Assembly: GCF_033296635.1 (NCBI RefSeq)
Contig: NW_026944047.1
Location: 124,001 to 188,000 of the forward strand
DNA: 64,000 nucleotides
DNA from: Dichotomopilus funicola
Taxonomy: Eukaryota; Ascomycota; Sordariomycetes; Sordariales; Chaetomiaceae
Direction of reading: 5' to 3'
Shown here: in pieces, positions 1 through 10,929 of the stretch
Position numbering within the stretch: the stretch's first letter is position 1
How the letters are laid out: every line of letters starts with the position of its first letter
The notes under the pieces: generated by a model
The model's input: the letters and a program-made list of their open reading frames with translations, nothing else
What the model was told of the DNA's origin: nothing
Databases searched by the model: none
Made by a program: the position numbers and the translations under genes

Positions 1-195
1 AAGCAAGTCTTGGTTCTCGGAGTCTTGGTTCTGGGACTGGCGCTGTCTGTTGATCTGGGTCGGGCGAATGGTCTCGACGCTGTCGGTCTCCGACACGAAG
101 CCGTCATCTTCGACTGTGTTCTCTTGGCTGCCGTCGGCTCGGTAAACTCCGAAACTCTCTGCAGCGCCGGCGTAGTACTCTTGGGAGTCGCTCAT
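1..195 (-). CDS. Partial N-terminus of an unrecognised protein (runs off left edge)
   Basis: The complement reads an uninterrupted 65-codon frame from an ATG at 195 down to base 1, so the 3' end lies outside the window. The ATG context (aacaATGAGC) is acceptable for a fungal start. The peptide opens MSDSQEYYAGAAESFGVYRA and continues polar and acidic, with a Gln/Asn/Ser-rich stretch at its end; no membrane segment, signal peptide or domain is visible. It looks like the disordered N-terminus of a cytosolic or nuclear protein. The plus-strand open frame over the same bases (10-210) has an unlikely composition and is taken as its shadow. Function unknown; that it is a coding start is likely but not certain. 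Confidence 0.55.
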   Translation of the reverse strand, partial: MSDSQEYYAGAAESFGVYRADGSQENTVEDDGFVSETDSVETIRPTQINRQRQSQNQDSENQDLL

Positions 196-2402
196 TGTTA
201 CTTGAATTGAAACTGGGAATCAAAGAAACGGTTGTCTTATCGCTATATTTCCTAGGTCAATTTATGTCCCAGGAAATTAAGAAACTGATGGATCTTGGGA
301 TTTACCTACTTTGAACTACGCCTCGAAACTTGATGATGGAAATAGTTGAAAAACAACCTGCTTCGTCGATGGAGCTTGGGTAAAATTCTCGCTGATCTCG
401 AGATGCTAGGTTCCCTGAGGTTTGGAATCTACTTCAAACTGGCTGACAATCGTCAAATTAGAGCAGATTCTTCGTGATGTTCACAAGTCAGGCCAAGCTT
501 GGAGAAGATGGATTACAGAGAAAGAAAGATGTCGAGGAGAGAAGGAAATAAACGAGAACTGAAGGAAGATGTGGCGGTGAAAAGGAAAATGGCGGGAAAG
601 GAAAGAAGATGGCGAAAAGTGAAGGAAGATGTCGAGGAAGGAAAGAAAATCTCGTGGAACTAGTGAAAATTTCAACAAAGGAAAGAAGAAGTCGGGGAAG
701 GAATGAAACCGGCGGAAAAGGAAAGAAGAAGTTGAGGAAAGAAGGAAAATGTCGACAATGTGAAAAAGGCGTGAATAATGGATCGCCCAGATTTCTCTCG
801 ACATTGAGAAACTCAAGACAAACTCTTTAAACAACGACTTACCTCGTGAGGATATTCCCTTGGATGCTTTCTCCTTGTAGAACAAGAGAGGAATCGTTCG
901 TTCACTGCTCGTTCTTGGGTGACGTAAATGAGTGAACGTGGGAACAGGAGGATGCATGGTAGAATTTTGCTATTTATTCAGTTCCTTGTGTGAGTCGCTC
1001 TCTAAATCGTGTCTCGGCCAACCAATGGTGCGGTCCCGCCCGGATCAGAGCCCGGGAGACGTTCACTCGGCCCCGCTTTCCCGGAGCACCTCCGGTGGGA
1101 AGGCCGATGCGACCGGAACATTCCACACGAGCGCAGGATGGGGGATGGCATAGAGGGACCCCCACCATGAAGTTACTTGGAGTGATTGGGGCCATCGGAC
1201 GCAATATTGATCTACTATGCACGGTGGCAGACTGGGACATTTCAAGGCTCGTTATGATCACTCCGGAGGACATGCTACGGTAATAGCTGACATGGCTGTT
1301 TTGTGGACGACCGTGAGGTTAGAGCAGGTCGGGAATGGCAGTGCCAATGCCGTCAAAGTAGAAATCAACTTCATGGAAAAGGATTGCATCCGATGCACTT
1401 GCACTGACAAAGGGGAATGTTTGAGGGTGCAAAAGAGTTGAATCTCCTAGTTTGTCCTCCTCCCGAAAGTCAGCCAAAGCTGCTACAACCAGTGATGAGA
1501 TAATCCAAGCCTGGGCCAAAACGTGAATTTATGAAATTATTCCACGTCGCGTTATCCACCCGAGTAGCTCAACCTTGGGAAGCAAGCCTTTCCTGTGTTT
1601 GATCATGGTCACTCACGCCGGTGAAGGGACCAACCCCTGAATCCATGTTGATAAACAAACCACACGGGGCAACAACTGCACTTTCTCAATGTTATGTCGA
1701 ATTCAGAACAGATTCTCCAGAGGTCCCAATTCTATTAATGAAACAGGCTGCTCAGCTGCACCTTTGACCTCATCTATCTCTTAGTCGGCCCTTTCACCTC
1801 GTTGAACTCTCATGCTTTTACACCAAAACTGGCAATGAACACAGCGACACAGCAACGCAAACCCCTGCCAAGGAATGATGTCTGTCGGCGAGTGGAGACT
1901 GATTACCTCAGCATTGCCAAGAAGCCCTTTGAAATCTCTGGCCTGCCATTGGCGAATGCGAGTGCGTAAAACCAAGTGGGCCACCCCGCAGACATCCGCG
2001 GCAGAGGGGGACACTTGACACACCTTTTCGGCCGTCGCTTTTCCTGTCCTCGTGCGGTTTGCCGGAGGCGAATTGCTGTCTGTCCTTTTGACTTTCTCGT
2101 CGCTTTCCTCCATTTATAAGTTTTGTACATAAGTAGCAGACATTCCCCGAAGAAAATCGCCAATTCGACTTTTCTCCCACGCGCAGACCCGACACGAGCA
2201 CGCCACAGCGGCCACGTAACCTCGGAACACAGCCATCCGACGGCATCTGCGAGATATCTCCGGCCCCGGTTCCTCGACGCTCAAAACCCTCGACCGCCTT
2301 GCCGAGTCAGCCGACATACCCATTGCTCTCGACTCCAGCAATTCTTCCACAAACAACCAGAACAGAAGAAACCGCTGTCCCGGCCGAATCACAACACACG
2401 CA
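196..2402. other. Intergenic region between the left-edge gene and HEM2
   Basis: No convincing gene. It holds the upstream region of the leftward gene, a purine-rich degenerate minisatellite (about 495-770), a GC-rich patch around 1010-1165 with a CCAAT box near 1022, and the leader of HEM2 after about 2100. Short open frames on both strands overlap each other and lack coding composition. Confidence 0.6.
495..770. repeat. Degenerate purine-rich minisatellite
   Basis: Imperfect copies of a unit like GGAAGATGTCGAGGAAAG recur about every 20-24 bases, with some 40-base double units. The plus strand is almost all purine apart from the TGTCG or TGGCG core. Copies differ by substitutions and small indels, so the array is old. 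Opposed open frames (481-957 minus, 609-830 plus) come from the repeat and are not treated as genes. Confidence 0.7.
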
Positions 2403-3637
2403 ATGTCTTTCTCAAGCCTCGTCCAGGACTTGTCGCTCCGCGACTCGGGCGTTCCTCGGCGGCGCGGCGAAGCCTCTGTGTCGACTGTTGATGACCGCGC
2501 GTCTCATATCTCGATGGCCAAGTCATACACTAGCACGGCCGCTACGAGCGTGAGCATCGCCGGCGACATTGGCAGCCAGCTCCACGCCGGCTACAGCCAC
2601 CCGCTCGCGCGCTCATGGCAGGCCGAGCGCCAGCTCACCAAGGTACTTACCACACACTCACAGGCCGGCCCATTTGAGGTTTTGTGGGAAAATAAGATGA
2701 ACGGCCCCGCTGACAAGAGGTTGATTAGTCCATGCTCATCTACCCGCTATTCATCTCAGACCAGGACGACGAGGAAGTCCTCATCCCCTCCCTACCAAAC
2801 CAATACCGCCGCGGCATCAACAAGCTCGTCCCCTTCCTCGAACCTCTCGTCCGCAAGGGCCTACGCTCCGTAATCCTCTTCGGCGTGCCCATGCTCCCCG
2901 GCACCAAAGACGCCCTCGGCACCTCAGCCGACGACCCGGAAGGCCCCGTAATCCGCAGCATCCGCGTACTCCGCCAGCGCTTCCCGCAGCTCTACATCAC
3001 CTGCGACGTCTGCCTCTGCGAGTACACCTCCCACGGCCACTGCGGCATCCTGCGCGACGACGGGAGCCTCAACAACCAGCTCTCCGTCGACCGCATCTCC
3101 GACGTCGCCGTCGCCTACGCCCGCGCCGGCGCCCACTGCGTCGCGCCCTCTGACATGAACGACGGCCGCATCCGCGCCATCAAGCTCAAGCTCATCGAGG
3201 AAGGCATCGTGCACAACGTGACACTCATGTCCTACGCCGCCAAATTCTCGGGGTGTCTCTACGGACCCTTCCGTGACGCCGCCGGGTCGGCACCGTCCTT
3301 TGGCGATCGCCGCTGCTACCAATTGCCCCCGGGCGGCCGGGGCCTCGCGCGCCGCGCTATCGTGCGCGATATTGGCGAGGGCGCGGACATCATCATGGTC
3401 AAGCCGGCGGGGCAGTACCTGGACATCATCTCTGATGCTAAGGAGCTCGGCCGGGACCTGCCGATTGCTGCTTACCAGGTTAGCGGGGAGTTTGCGATGA
3501 TCCATGCTGCGGCTAAGGCGGGGGTGTTTGATCTTAAGGCTATGGCTTTTGAGAGTACTGAGGGTATTCTCCGTGCCGGGGCGACGATTGTTGTCAGCTA
3601 CTTTGTGCCGGAGTTTTTGGACTGGCTGTCTAACTAG
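2403..3637 (+). CDS. HEM2: Delta-aminolevulinic acid dehydratase (porphobilinogen synthase)
   Basis: Exons 2403-2642 and 2729-3637, intron 2643-2728 (GT-AG, phase 0), giving 382 residues. The enzyme condenses two 5-aminolevulinate molecules to porphobilinogen, the second step of haem synthesis, in the cytosol; it is normally a homo-octamer. Visible signatures: the zinc-binding cysteine motif DVCLCEYTSHGHCG (Cys175, Cys177, Cys185), the first active-site lysine in SYAAKFSG (Lys252) and the Schiff-base lysine in IIMVKPAG (Lys305). Their 53-residue spacing is that of the family. The Ser/Thr-rich N-terminal 60 residues extend beyond the yeast enzyme and are probably disordered. The ATG at 2403 follows a CA-rich leader. 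Codons are C-ending in the first two thirds and G/T-ending later. Identity is very secure. Confidence 0.97.
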
Positions 3638-6191
3638 GTCATTCCTAAACGTGAACGTATAGATCGAGACCTGCCGCTGTATATTTGTTATTGAGACCGG
3701 CAGTAGCGAGTTGCTTGGTGTTTGGCGTTTTCGGCGCATGCTTTGGTGGATTAGGGTTACTGGTTCAAAAGCGTGGGATTACCTGTCGAACTTTTTCATG
3801 ATTTTCCTACCGTCAAAAACTGGTGCTATAGAACAATCGGCGTGCGCGCCATAGTGGTGGATGACTTAGCAGCCGCATAGGGTCCTCAACTTACTTCTCC
3901 ACTTACTTCTCTTCCTCTCGCTCTCCCTCAGCCGACTCACGATATAATGAATGAACACACGACTCTGTTGGGGGCGGAGAGCTCGTGTGTACAGCCTGCG
4001 CCGCGTTGCGCCGTGCTGAAACCTTGCGCCGGGGGGCCATATGGCGGTGGGTGGGCGGGCTGGCCCGGCCGACTCCTACGGCCTTCAGGTGGTTGGTGCT
4101 GTGGGATGGTGTTGACCCTGTGAGGTTATTTGAGGGCAGAGTGCGGAGGAAGCTGGAAATATTTGTTTGCCGTTCTATGTGCGGCGCAGAGGGTCTACAT
4201 TGGAGGTTGCTAGAGGATAGATCAACATCGTTTCTTCACTGGACCCTAAGGTTCGTTCCCGTTGCTCGCAACCTCCAAAATATGGAACCCATCTGTTATA
4301 AACCGTTCCGTGTCGCTCAGTTCTGCCATCTCTCCGGCTATCTTTTTTTCTTTAGACGTTGCATGAAACCGGTTTTGTACCTGTCAACTACAGACCCCAC
4401 CCGCGGCGGACTTCATAAAGGTGGGCCTTGAGCTTTTCGACGACCCTTCTTTTTTTAACCTTCTCTTTCGAAGTCCTAAGCCTGACAATTCATCTCTGTA
4501 TGGAGGTCGACAACTTTCCAATTCTGAAACGTGCAGGTGCTGTTCCACAGGTGGTTAAATGCCCCAAATCAGCAAATAATTACAGTGGACATCCCCCCAA
4601 CTCCGGCACAGCAGGCCGCCCCCGCAGCGGCCCGCCAGTGCACAGTGAGATGGTCCAAACACTGCGCAACCCCTGCCATCGACAGGACCCAGATTTCCAA
4701 AACCCCCAACGCTTCAGTTGAGATTCCTTCTCTCTTCCTTCTTCCTTCCACCGGGCGCCCAGTCTTACCGGTCATCTCCGGACATGGAAAGGGACCGATT
4801 GATAACGGGGTATATCGCTAGGTGGTTTTGTCGCGCTCAAACGGCTTTCGCGGGATTGAAGTTGGGAGTGGTTGTTGATTGAACAGCCAACGGACGACAT
4901 CGACTCCGAAGAAGAAGTTTGCGATTTCGACACGGCGGCACAGATACGGGAGATCAAGAAACATGCTTTGTTACACATGCATTTGCTGCCGAGTCCCAGC
5001 GGTTTGGGATTTGTCTAATCGCCCAGTTTCGGGAATCGATTGACAATGGTCGCCGTGATCTTACTAGAGTTCCTCGAGTGCAGAAGTGGTACATCTGCGA
5101 TTTGCCAACTGCATGCTCTCGTGAGCTCCGGAAACAGACAAACAAGATAGACCGGACCACCACTTCAGATATCCATCCACAACTCACGAGAGAAAGGAAA
5201 AGCCTTAAAACCTTCCTTCATTCCTTTATTCAAGTCCAACTCAAACAACACGCCGAGGAAGTAAATACGCAACAACTCCGCAGGAGGATGGCCCACGGCC
5301 GCGGCCAGGGGTGAGCGTGGCCCGGTTGGTGGTCCACCGGCCCGGCCGTCTCATAATAGCTCACAGACCAGAGTTGGGGGGAGGAGGCACTTGGGTCTTG
5401 TGTTGATGGGATTGATGGGATGCCAAGGGGGGATATTAACTGGGGGATCTGCTGCTTGCTCCTGTTGCTGCTGCTGTTGCTTCTGCTTCTGCTGCTGGTT
5501 CTGATGTTCCTGTTGTTGCTGTTCCTGGTTCTTTTGCCGATCCTGCTTGTGCCACCTTTTCTGTTCTCACCTCTTACACGCACAATTCTGGGCGGTGTTT
5601 TGGAGTATTCTTGATCTACTTGCCGATCGGCTCCCTCCCGCTTCACATATCTTACATACACAACAAAAGAAGGATCGGCTTAGCTGGGCTGGACTGGCCT
5701 TGATCTGAAGTCGAGGTTCTTCTACTTTCTTGTTTTTTTTTTCTGCTTCTTCTCCCGGTTCTGGGTTTCCTAGGCTTGTCTTTCCCCGCGTTTTCCAACT
5801 ACTGCTTCGGTTCGGGACCGTCTAGCGGGCCACACCTCCTTGCCCTTTCTCCCCTTGTCAATGATCTGTAAGATCCACGTTCCCTTCGACGGCATCGACG
5901 GTTCGTTTTGAGGGTTGGGTTGGCATTGTTGTTGGGAGGGACATTCCATGACAAAGACATCCGTGCCGTGGATGGTATAGGCTACCAGGTCGTCTTTCTT
6001 TCTCCATTTTGTATCATTTTGTTCTTTTCCACTTTTCTTTTGGATGATTCCGGGGACCACTTGTACAGTACCGTCGCCCTTCTTTTTCTTTATCCGACAC
6101 AAGGATTCCGGTTCCTAACCTTCTTATTCGAGACCCCCGTGGCCATCCTCATACACCTCAACACCAGGCTCTACCGTCCACACTCCCAGGC
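3638..6191. other. Intergenic region between HEM2 and the acyltransferase gene
   Basis: No secure gene. It contains an exon-like open frame without an ATG at 4860-5018, a CTG/CTT-rich stretch encoding a leucine run (5420-5614), and pyrimidine-rich leader sequence from about 5700 up to the next start codon. Other open frames are short and overlap on both strands. Confidence 0.55.
5420..5614 (+). other. Poly-leucine short ORF upstream of the acyltransferase gene
   Basis: An ATG at 5420 opens 64 codons ending at TGA 5612-5614. Residues 11-48 are almost entirely Leu, Val, Phe, Ile and Met, written by a degenerate CTG/TTG/CTT trinucleotide run. It could be a hydrophobic upstream ORF of the acyltransferase transcript, but it may equally be a by-product of a trinucleotide repeat. 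The frame contains no other recognisable feature. Confidence 0.3.
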
Positions 6192-8103
6192 ATGACGAAC
6201 GATGCCAGTTACAACCACGGCCTCGCCTACGAGGGCGAAAAGACGCCCTTTCTTTCCGGGAATGAACCATTCTTCGACGACCTAGAGCACGCCGCCCACT
6301 CCCCGCCGTCGCCCGGTATCCGTCTCCCAGCATACCTATCCCAGTACCGTCCCCGACAATGGAGGACATCCAAAACAATATCCATACCCACCATGCCGAC
6401 GACATCAACAATAGGACCCGGTGCCCGCCGCGCCCTGTCTAACCTCCCCTTTCTCCTCCGCCGAACATTCGTGTTCCTCCTTCCTAGTTTTATCCAACCG
6501 CTGGTCTCGCCTACCCCGTCCTCTGGGTCGCAGCCGTCTGCCCGGCCCGGCCCGACGGCATATCTTGACGGTATGCGGGGGCTGGCGGCGCTGATTGTGT
6601 TTTTTTGTCGTGAGTTTCCTGGTATCTACTCCCCCTCTGCAAGAGAGGTGACTGACCGATAGGCAAACAGACTTCCTCTACACCTCCTTCGTCATCGCCC
6701 CCGGCTACGGCACGGCCCAATCGCACTACCACCTCCCCCTCCTCCCCTTCATCCGCCTCCTCTTCTCCGGCCCGCCCATGGTCTGCCTCTTCTTTGTCGT
6801 ATCCGGCTACGCCCTCTCTCTCAAACCCATCCGCCTCATCTATTCCCGTTCCCATTCCCGTTCCCCCCCCTCGCATTCTTCAGCTACGAAAAAAGACCCC
6901 GACGCCGACCTCCTCCGTACCCTAACCTCCTTCACCATCCGCCGACCCCTCCGCCTCTTCCTCCCCCCCTTCCTCTCCACCCTCCTCGTGATCCTCCTCG
7001 TCCACTTCGGCCTCTACGACGCCACCCGCCCCATCGCCACCAACCCCGTCCTCTTCCGCAACGTCCGCGAACCCCACTTCGGCTGGGACGACTCTATCCG
7101 CTCATCCACCCTCTGGCAACTCATCCGTGGCCCCTGGGCAAAAGACATGTTCCGGTTTGTGCACGTCTGGGACTGGACGACGCCGTTTGGGGGCAGCACG
7201 GGGTTGGATGTGCATTTGTGGACGATACCGGTCGAGTTTCGGTGTTCGATGGTGGTGTTTTTGACGGTGGTCGGGACGGCGAGGTTGAGAGGGGGGTGGA
7301 GGGGGTTGGTGCTGGGGGGGTTGGCGGGGTTTGGGTATGTGAGTGGGAGGTGGGAGATGGTGTTGTTTTGGGCGGGGATGGGGTTGGCGGAGTTGGATGT
7401 TGTTAGGGGGGCGCATGGGACCTCGGGGGGTTCTTTGGGTTCGGGTGGGGAGAAGGGGGGGATGGTGTTGCCTGCGCCGGGGTTGATGGCTGGGGGTGGT
7501 GCGGGGGTTGGGTCACCGTCGTCGCCGTTGAGTAGCAGACGCAGCAGCAACAGCAGCAGCCGTACATCCTCCCCCTCACCAACAACCCCCCTCAAACACC
7601 GTCACCGACACCACCACACCCTCCTCCACCGGGCCTTCATCACAACCCTCAGCATAACCGCCCTCTACCTGCTCTCCCAACCCGACGAAAACGGCGCCGA
7701 AACCCCCGGCTGGGTCTACCTGACCAGTCTCATCCCCCAATGGTGGACCGACGAGCACCGCTACTGGCAGAGCGCCGGCGCCATCCTGTTCGTGTACGCC
7801 GTGGGACGGTCCCGCGGGTGGCAGCGGTTCTTTACGCTGCCGGCGATGCAGTATTTGGGAAGGATCAGTTATGCGTTGTATTTGATGCATGGGCCGGTGA
7901 TGCACACGGCGGGGTATGCGATTCACCGGTGGGCGTGGGGGGTGACGGGGACGGAGGGGGCGTATGAGGCGGGGTTTGCGCTGGCCGCGGTGGTGATTGT
8001 GCCCGTGGTGATTTGGGCGGCGGATGTGTTTTGGCGGGTGGTGGATGCGCCCGTTGTGAGGTTGGCGAAGTGGGTGGAGGTGAAGTGCTCGGTTGCGGAG
8101 TAG
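6192..8103 (+). CDS. Acyltransferase 3 family integral membrane protein
   Basis: Exons 6192-6609 and 6671-8103; the intron 6610-6670 (GTGAGT...CAG, phase 1) rebuilds a His codon, giving CHFLYTSF across the junction. Product 616 residues. The family transfers acyl groups to extracytoplasmic sugars, lipids or other acceptors through a multi-span membrane fold. Typical marks are YLDGMRGLAALIVFF (from residue 124), RRPLRLFLPPF at the next helix, several further hydrophobic spans, and near the C-terminus YLGRISYALYLMHGP. A Ser/Arg/His-rich low-complexity loop (DNA about 7516-7615) splits the membrane region. Base composition alternates sharply: C-rich to 7140, G-rich 7190-7510, C-rich 7560-7750, G-rich to the end. 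The acyl donor and acceptor cannot be told from sequence. Confidence 0.9.
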
Positions 8104-8257
8104 CGGTTATTTCTGGAAGTGTTAATAGTACATGAGTATAATTAATGACAGATACGGCCGAGGACAGGGTTCCTCGAGAGGAGTATCCAAAATAAATACC
8201 ATGCCCTTGCGGGAGTACTGTATTTGTTTGTACATCTAACCAATCTCTTTTGCCTTC

Positions 8258-8272
8258 TTAACCCTAACCCTG
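8258..8272. repeat. Short telomere-like motif (two CCCTAA copies)
   Basis: TTAACCCTAACCCTG lies in the 210-bp gap between the convergent acyltransferase and MIC12 genes. With only about two units it is no telomere scar; it resembles a Tbf1-type telobox, but its position downstream of both genes gives no obvious promoter role. Confidence 0.5.
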
Positions 8273-8313
8273 CCCCTGAAACCCACCGGTATGTACCAAG
8301 TATATTATCAAAG

Positions 8314-9399
8314 CTATACCCCCCTCAAATGCGAATTATCCCTCTCGTCTATCGGCCTATACCGTTCCCTCAACACCTCCTCCACACTCCTCTGGAGCCT
8401 CTTCTCCCTTAACGCGCTATCATACCGCTCAGCCAGCGCCTGCTCAACGCCCGAAACCTGCCACAACTTCGCATCCGCCTTGGTGATCGCTCGCTCCTCG
8501 GCAAGGTGTGTAGCCGCCTTCGTCCTTTCCACAAGATCATGCGCCTTCCAAACTCCCCTCTCCACCGCCCCCTTCGCACCCTCCACCCCAGCAGCCACCA
8601 CCTCCTTCGCCTCGACCACCACCTCCCGAGCCTCATGCTCCATCGCCTGCGCTATCGCCACCGTCGTGTCTCTTGCATGATGCAGCCTCTCACCGGCCGT
8701 ATATCCCACCCCATGCCCCTCCTGCTGGTGCTGCTGTTGCCGTCCCTGCCCCTGCTGCTTCTGGTGTTCCTGTGATGGCTTCCGATACCCCACCGGCTCC
8801 CCCCCCCGTTCCATCCACCCTCTCGTCGTCCCCCTTCCCAACCGGTCCAGCTCCCCATCATACACCCCCTCACCCACGGGCACATCCACCGGTTCCCGAC
8901 TCAACCTCCCCACTCCCAACACATCCGCTACTTTATCCTCCACATCCTCCCTTACTCGCACCCAATCCCTTCCCTGCAACCACTGCACCGCACTTAGCAC
9001 CTCCCCGTTCCATCGCGCTTTGGCCTCTTCCACGAATCCCCCGGCCACTGGCAACGTGCTATCCCTTTCCCTCCCACCAGGGGAAGAAGTTTGCAAGCTT
9101 CCCCTCGCACGATACCCCCCATCGGGCGAAACCAAACTGGCGTTCCGTCGACGGCTGTGGGCGGTTGGTAAATAGGAGGCTGGGTCGTCGGGGACGAGGG
9201 AGTCCAAAGTGGCGGCTTGGGAGCGGAGGAGGGCGGATTGGGCGCGGCGGTGGGAGGCGTGGGTTAGGAGGGCGAGATAGGTTAAGGAGAGGGTTAGGGT
9301 TGTGCCGCCTGCCTGGGGGTTTACCTATTAGCAAATGAGAGAAGGGGGGGGTAAATGGGGGAGGGGGGGGGGGAGTACGAAGCCGGCGGCGAAACCCAT
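8314..9399 (-). CDS. MIC12: MICOS complex subunit Mic12 (Aim5/Fmp51)
   Basis: Complement exons 9379-9399 (only 21 nt) and 8314-9312; the intron 9313-9378 starts GTACTC and ends in CAG, phase 0, product 339 residues. Mic12 sits in the mitochondrial inner membrane and helps couple the Mic60 and Mic10 parts of MICOS at cristae junctions. The spliced N-terminus MGFAAGFAGGTTLTLSLTYL is the family's diagnostic membrane segment; splicing at the nearer TAG would insert VNPQ and spoil that match. The C-terminus carries long charged helices and ends in the family-like YRPIDERDN. The middle (about residues 130-180) is Gln-rich and variable. The intron contains a run of about 13 C. Head-to-head with the mitoribosomal bL17m gene 590 bp away, which fits shared mitochondrial function. 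Confidence 0.88.
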
Positions 9400-9989
9400 T
9401 GTGGGAGAGGGATGTGGTGCGGTTTGGTGGGGTGAGTTGATGAGTGAGTTGATGGTGGTTGGAGGTTGGAATGTTGGACCGGAGGGAAGTTGATGGATAT
9501 AATTAAATTAGCGTAAAATCTTTATGTTTTTGTCAAAGTATTTAAAGGTCTACGTCGCAAAAATTTGTAGGGGTTGGCAACATCTCGGTGTGTGAAACCT
9601 CGAAAATAAAAGTCGCAATCAGCGGCAGTTGAGCTTCTCAAAGCTCAGGTCAAAATGGATCAACGTCACTGACGCGATTCATGCAGGTACTTAGCGCACA
9701 GACCATCTAATTTTTTGATGGTGGGGCATCGATCGGCGTGGGATGGCCCGTGCTATTCAAGCATCCCTGCGCTGAGGGACCAAAAAATTCACGGGTTTTG
9801 TACGATACGGACGACAGTTTACAATTACAGAATACACTTCGACCGTCGACGAAATTAACAACCTCCGCCGACCACGAACCCCTCGACGGCCCTCTCCTCC
9901 TACGATCCGATATCCAAACCGACCCCCCCCCCCCTCTTCTGCCGAGAAAACGAGACACACCAAGAGTCTAACAGTCATAAACACCCACC
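9400..9989. promoter_or_regulatory. Divergent promoter region of MIC12 and MRPL8
   Basis: 590 bp between two start codons facing away from each other. It is AT-richer around 9490-9560 and pyrimidine-rich, with a C homopolymer, just before the MRPL8 start. No clear TATA box was seen. Shared regulation of two nuclear genes for mitochondrial proteins is an inference from the arrangement. Confidence 0.5.
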
Positions 9990-10636
9990 ATGGCAGGCGG
10001 CCACATGAAATACCGCCAACTCGGCCGCGACTCAGCCCACCGACAAGCCCTGCTACGCAACCTGGTGACCTCGCTGATCAAGGACGAGTCCATCCACACA
10101 ACATGGCACAAGGCCAAAGAAGCCCAGCGACTCGCCGAGCGGCTGATCACCCACGCTAAGAAGAACACTGAGGCCTCGCGGAGGCGGGCACAGGGGATTC
10201 TTTATGTTCGTCTCACTTCCTCCTCTCTTCCCCTCTTCGTCCCCCAGAAGAGATGTTTATTAACGGTGTGATATCCCAAAAGATCCCCGACGAAATCCTC
10301 CCCAAACTCTTCACCGAGCTCCGCGAGCGGTACGCCGACCGACCCGGGGGCTACACACGCGTGCTTCGCACCGAGCCCAAGAGCCGGTACGACCAGGCGC
10401 CGAGCGCCATTCTCGAGCTAGTCGACGGGCCCAAGGACATGCGGTTTGCGGTGACGGCTGCGGCGGTCGCACGCGACCGGATGTTGGGCAAGTCGCATAC
10501 TGATTGGACGCGCAAGAATATTGAGAAGGTCACAAGGTATCGGAAGGATGGGAGGGGCGCGTTTGAGGATATGGTGGGGAAGGTGGAGGAGTTGAATTTG
10601 GGGGGGACGGGGGAGGTGTCGCGGGAGGGGGCATAG
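9990..10636 (+). CDS. MRPL8: Mitochondrial large-subunit ribosomal protein bL17m
   Basis: Exons 9990-10205 and 10283-10636, intron 10206-10282, product 189 residues. It is the mitochondrial form of bacterial L17, a large-subunit protein near the exit tunnel. The N-terminus MAGGHMKYRQLGRDSAHR, the LLRNLVTSLI helix and the ERYADRPGGYTRVLRTEPK block are strong L17 marks. The intron choice was made by alignment: GTTCGT at 10206 with the AAAAG acceptor joins GILY to IPDEILPKLF, matching the family spacing without an insert. Alternatives using the CAG at 10245-10247 would make a 39-42 base intron and add about 10 residues. The frame must change between the two exons, so an intron is certain; its exact ends are likely. 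Convergent with UTP25. Confidence 0.9.
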
Positions 10637-10640
10637 AGAG

Positions 10641-10650
10641 NNNNNNNNNN
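10641..10650. other. Assembly gap (10 N) followed by a G homopolymer
   Basis: Ten N directly followed by about 31 consecutive G (10651-10681), then more G-rich sequence to about 10716. It lies just 3' of the MRPL8 stop codon, in the gap before the convergent UTP25 end. The fixed length of 10 N suggests a placeholder of unknown true length. Confidence 0.95.
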
Positions 10651-10682
<32 letters not shown>

Positions 10683-10929
10683 AAAGGAGGGGGGTATTAG
10701 GAGAGCTTAGGGGGGGGGTGAGTGGCAAAGATAGACGGAAAGGGTTGAGCATGTACATCACGACATCATGAAGACAGATGTAAGATATGGGAGGAAGGGA
10801 TGACAGTTCTCGGCGACTATGTATCTTGGCTGTCTAGCGCTGGGAATGAAATGGACAAAACACGCTCAAATTATGCATTATGCACCATCACTCGATGACA
10901 TCCCACAAGAATCACTCAAAAGATGCTTA

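Noticed and set aside
481..957. 158-codon minus frame over the minisatellite
   Set aside because: Its Phe/Ser/Leu-rich peptide is merely the pyrimidine strand of the repeat.
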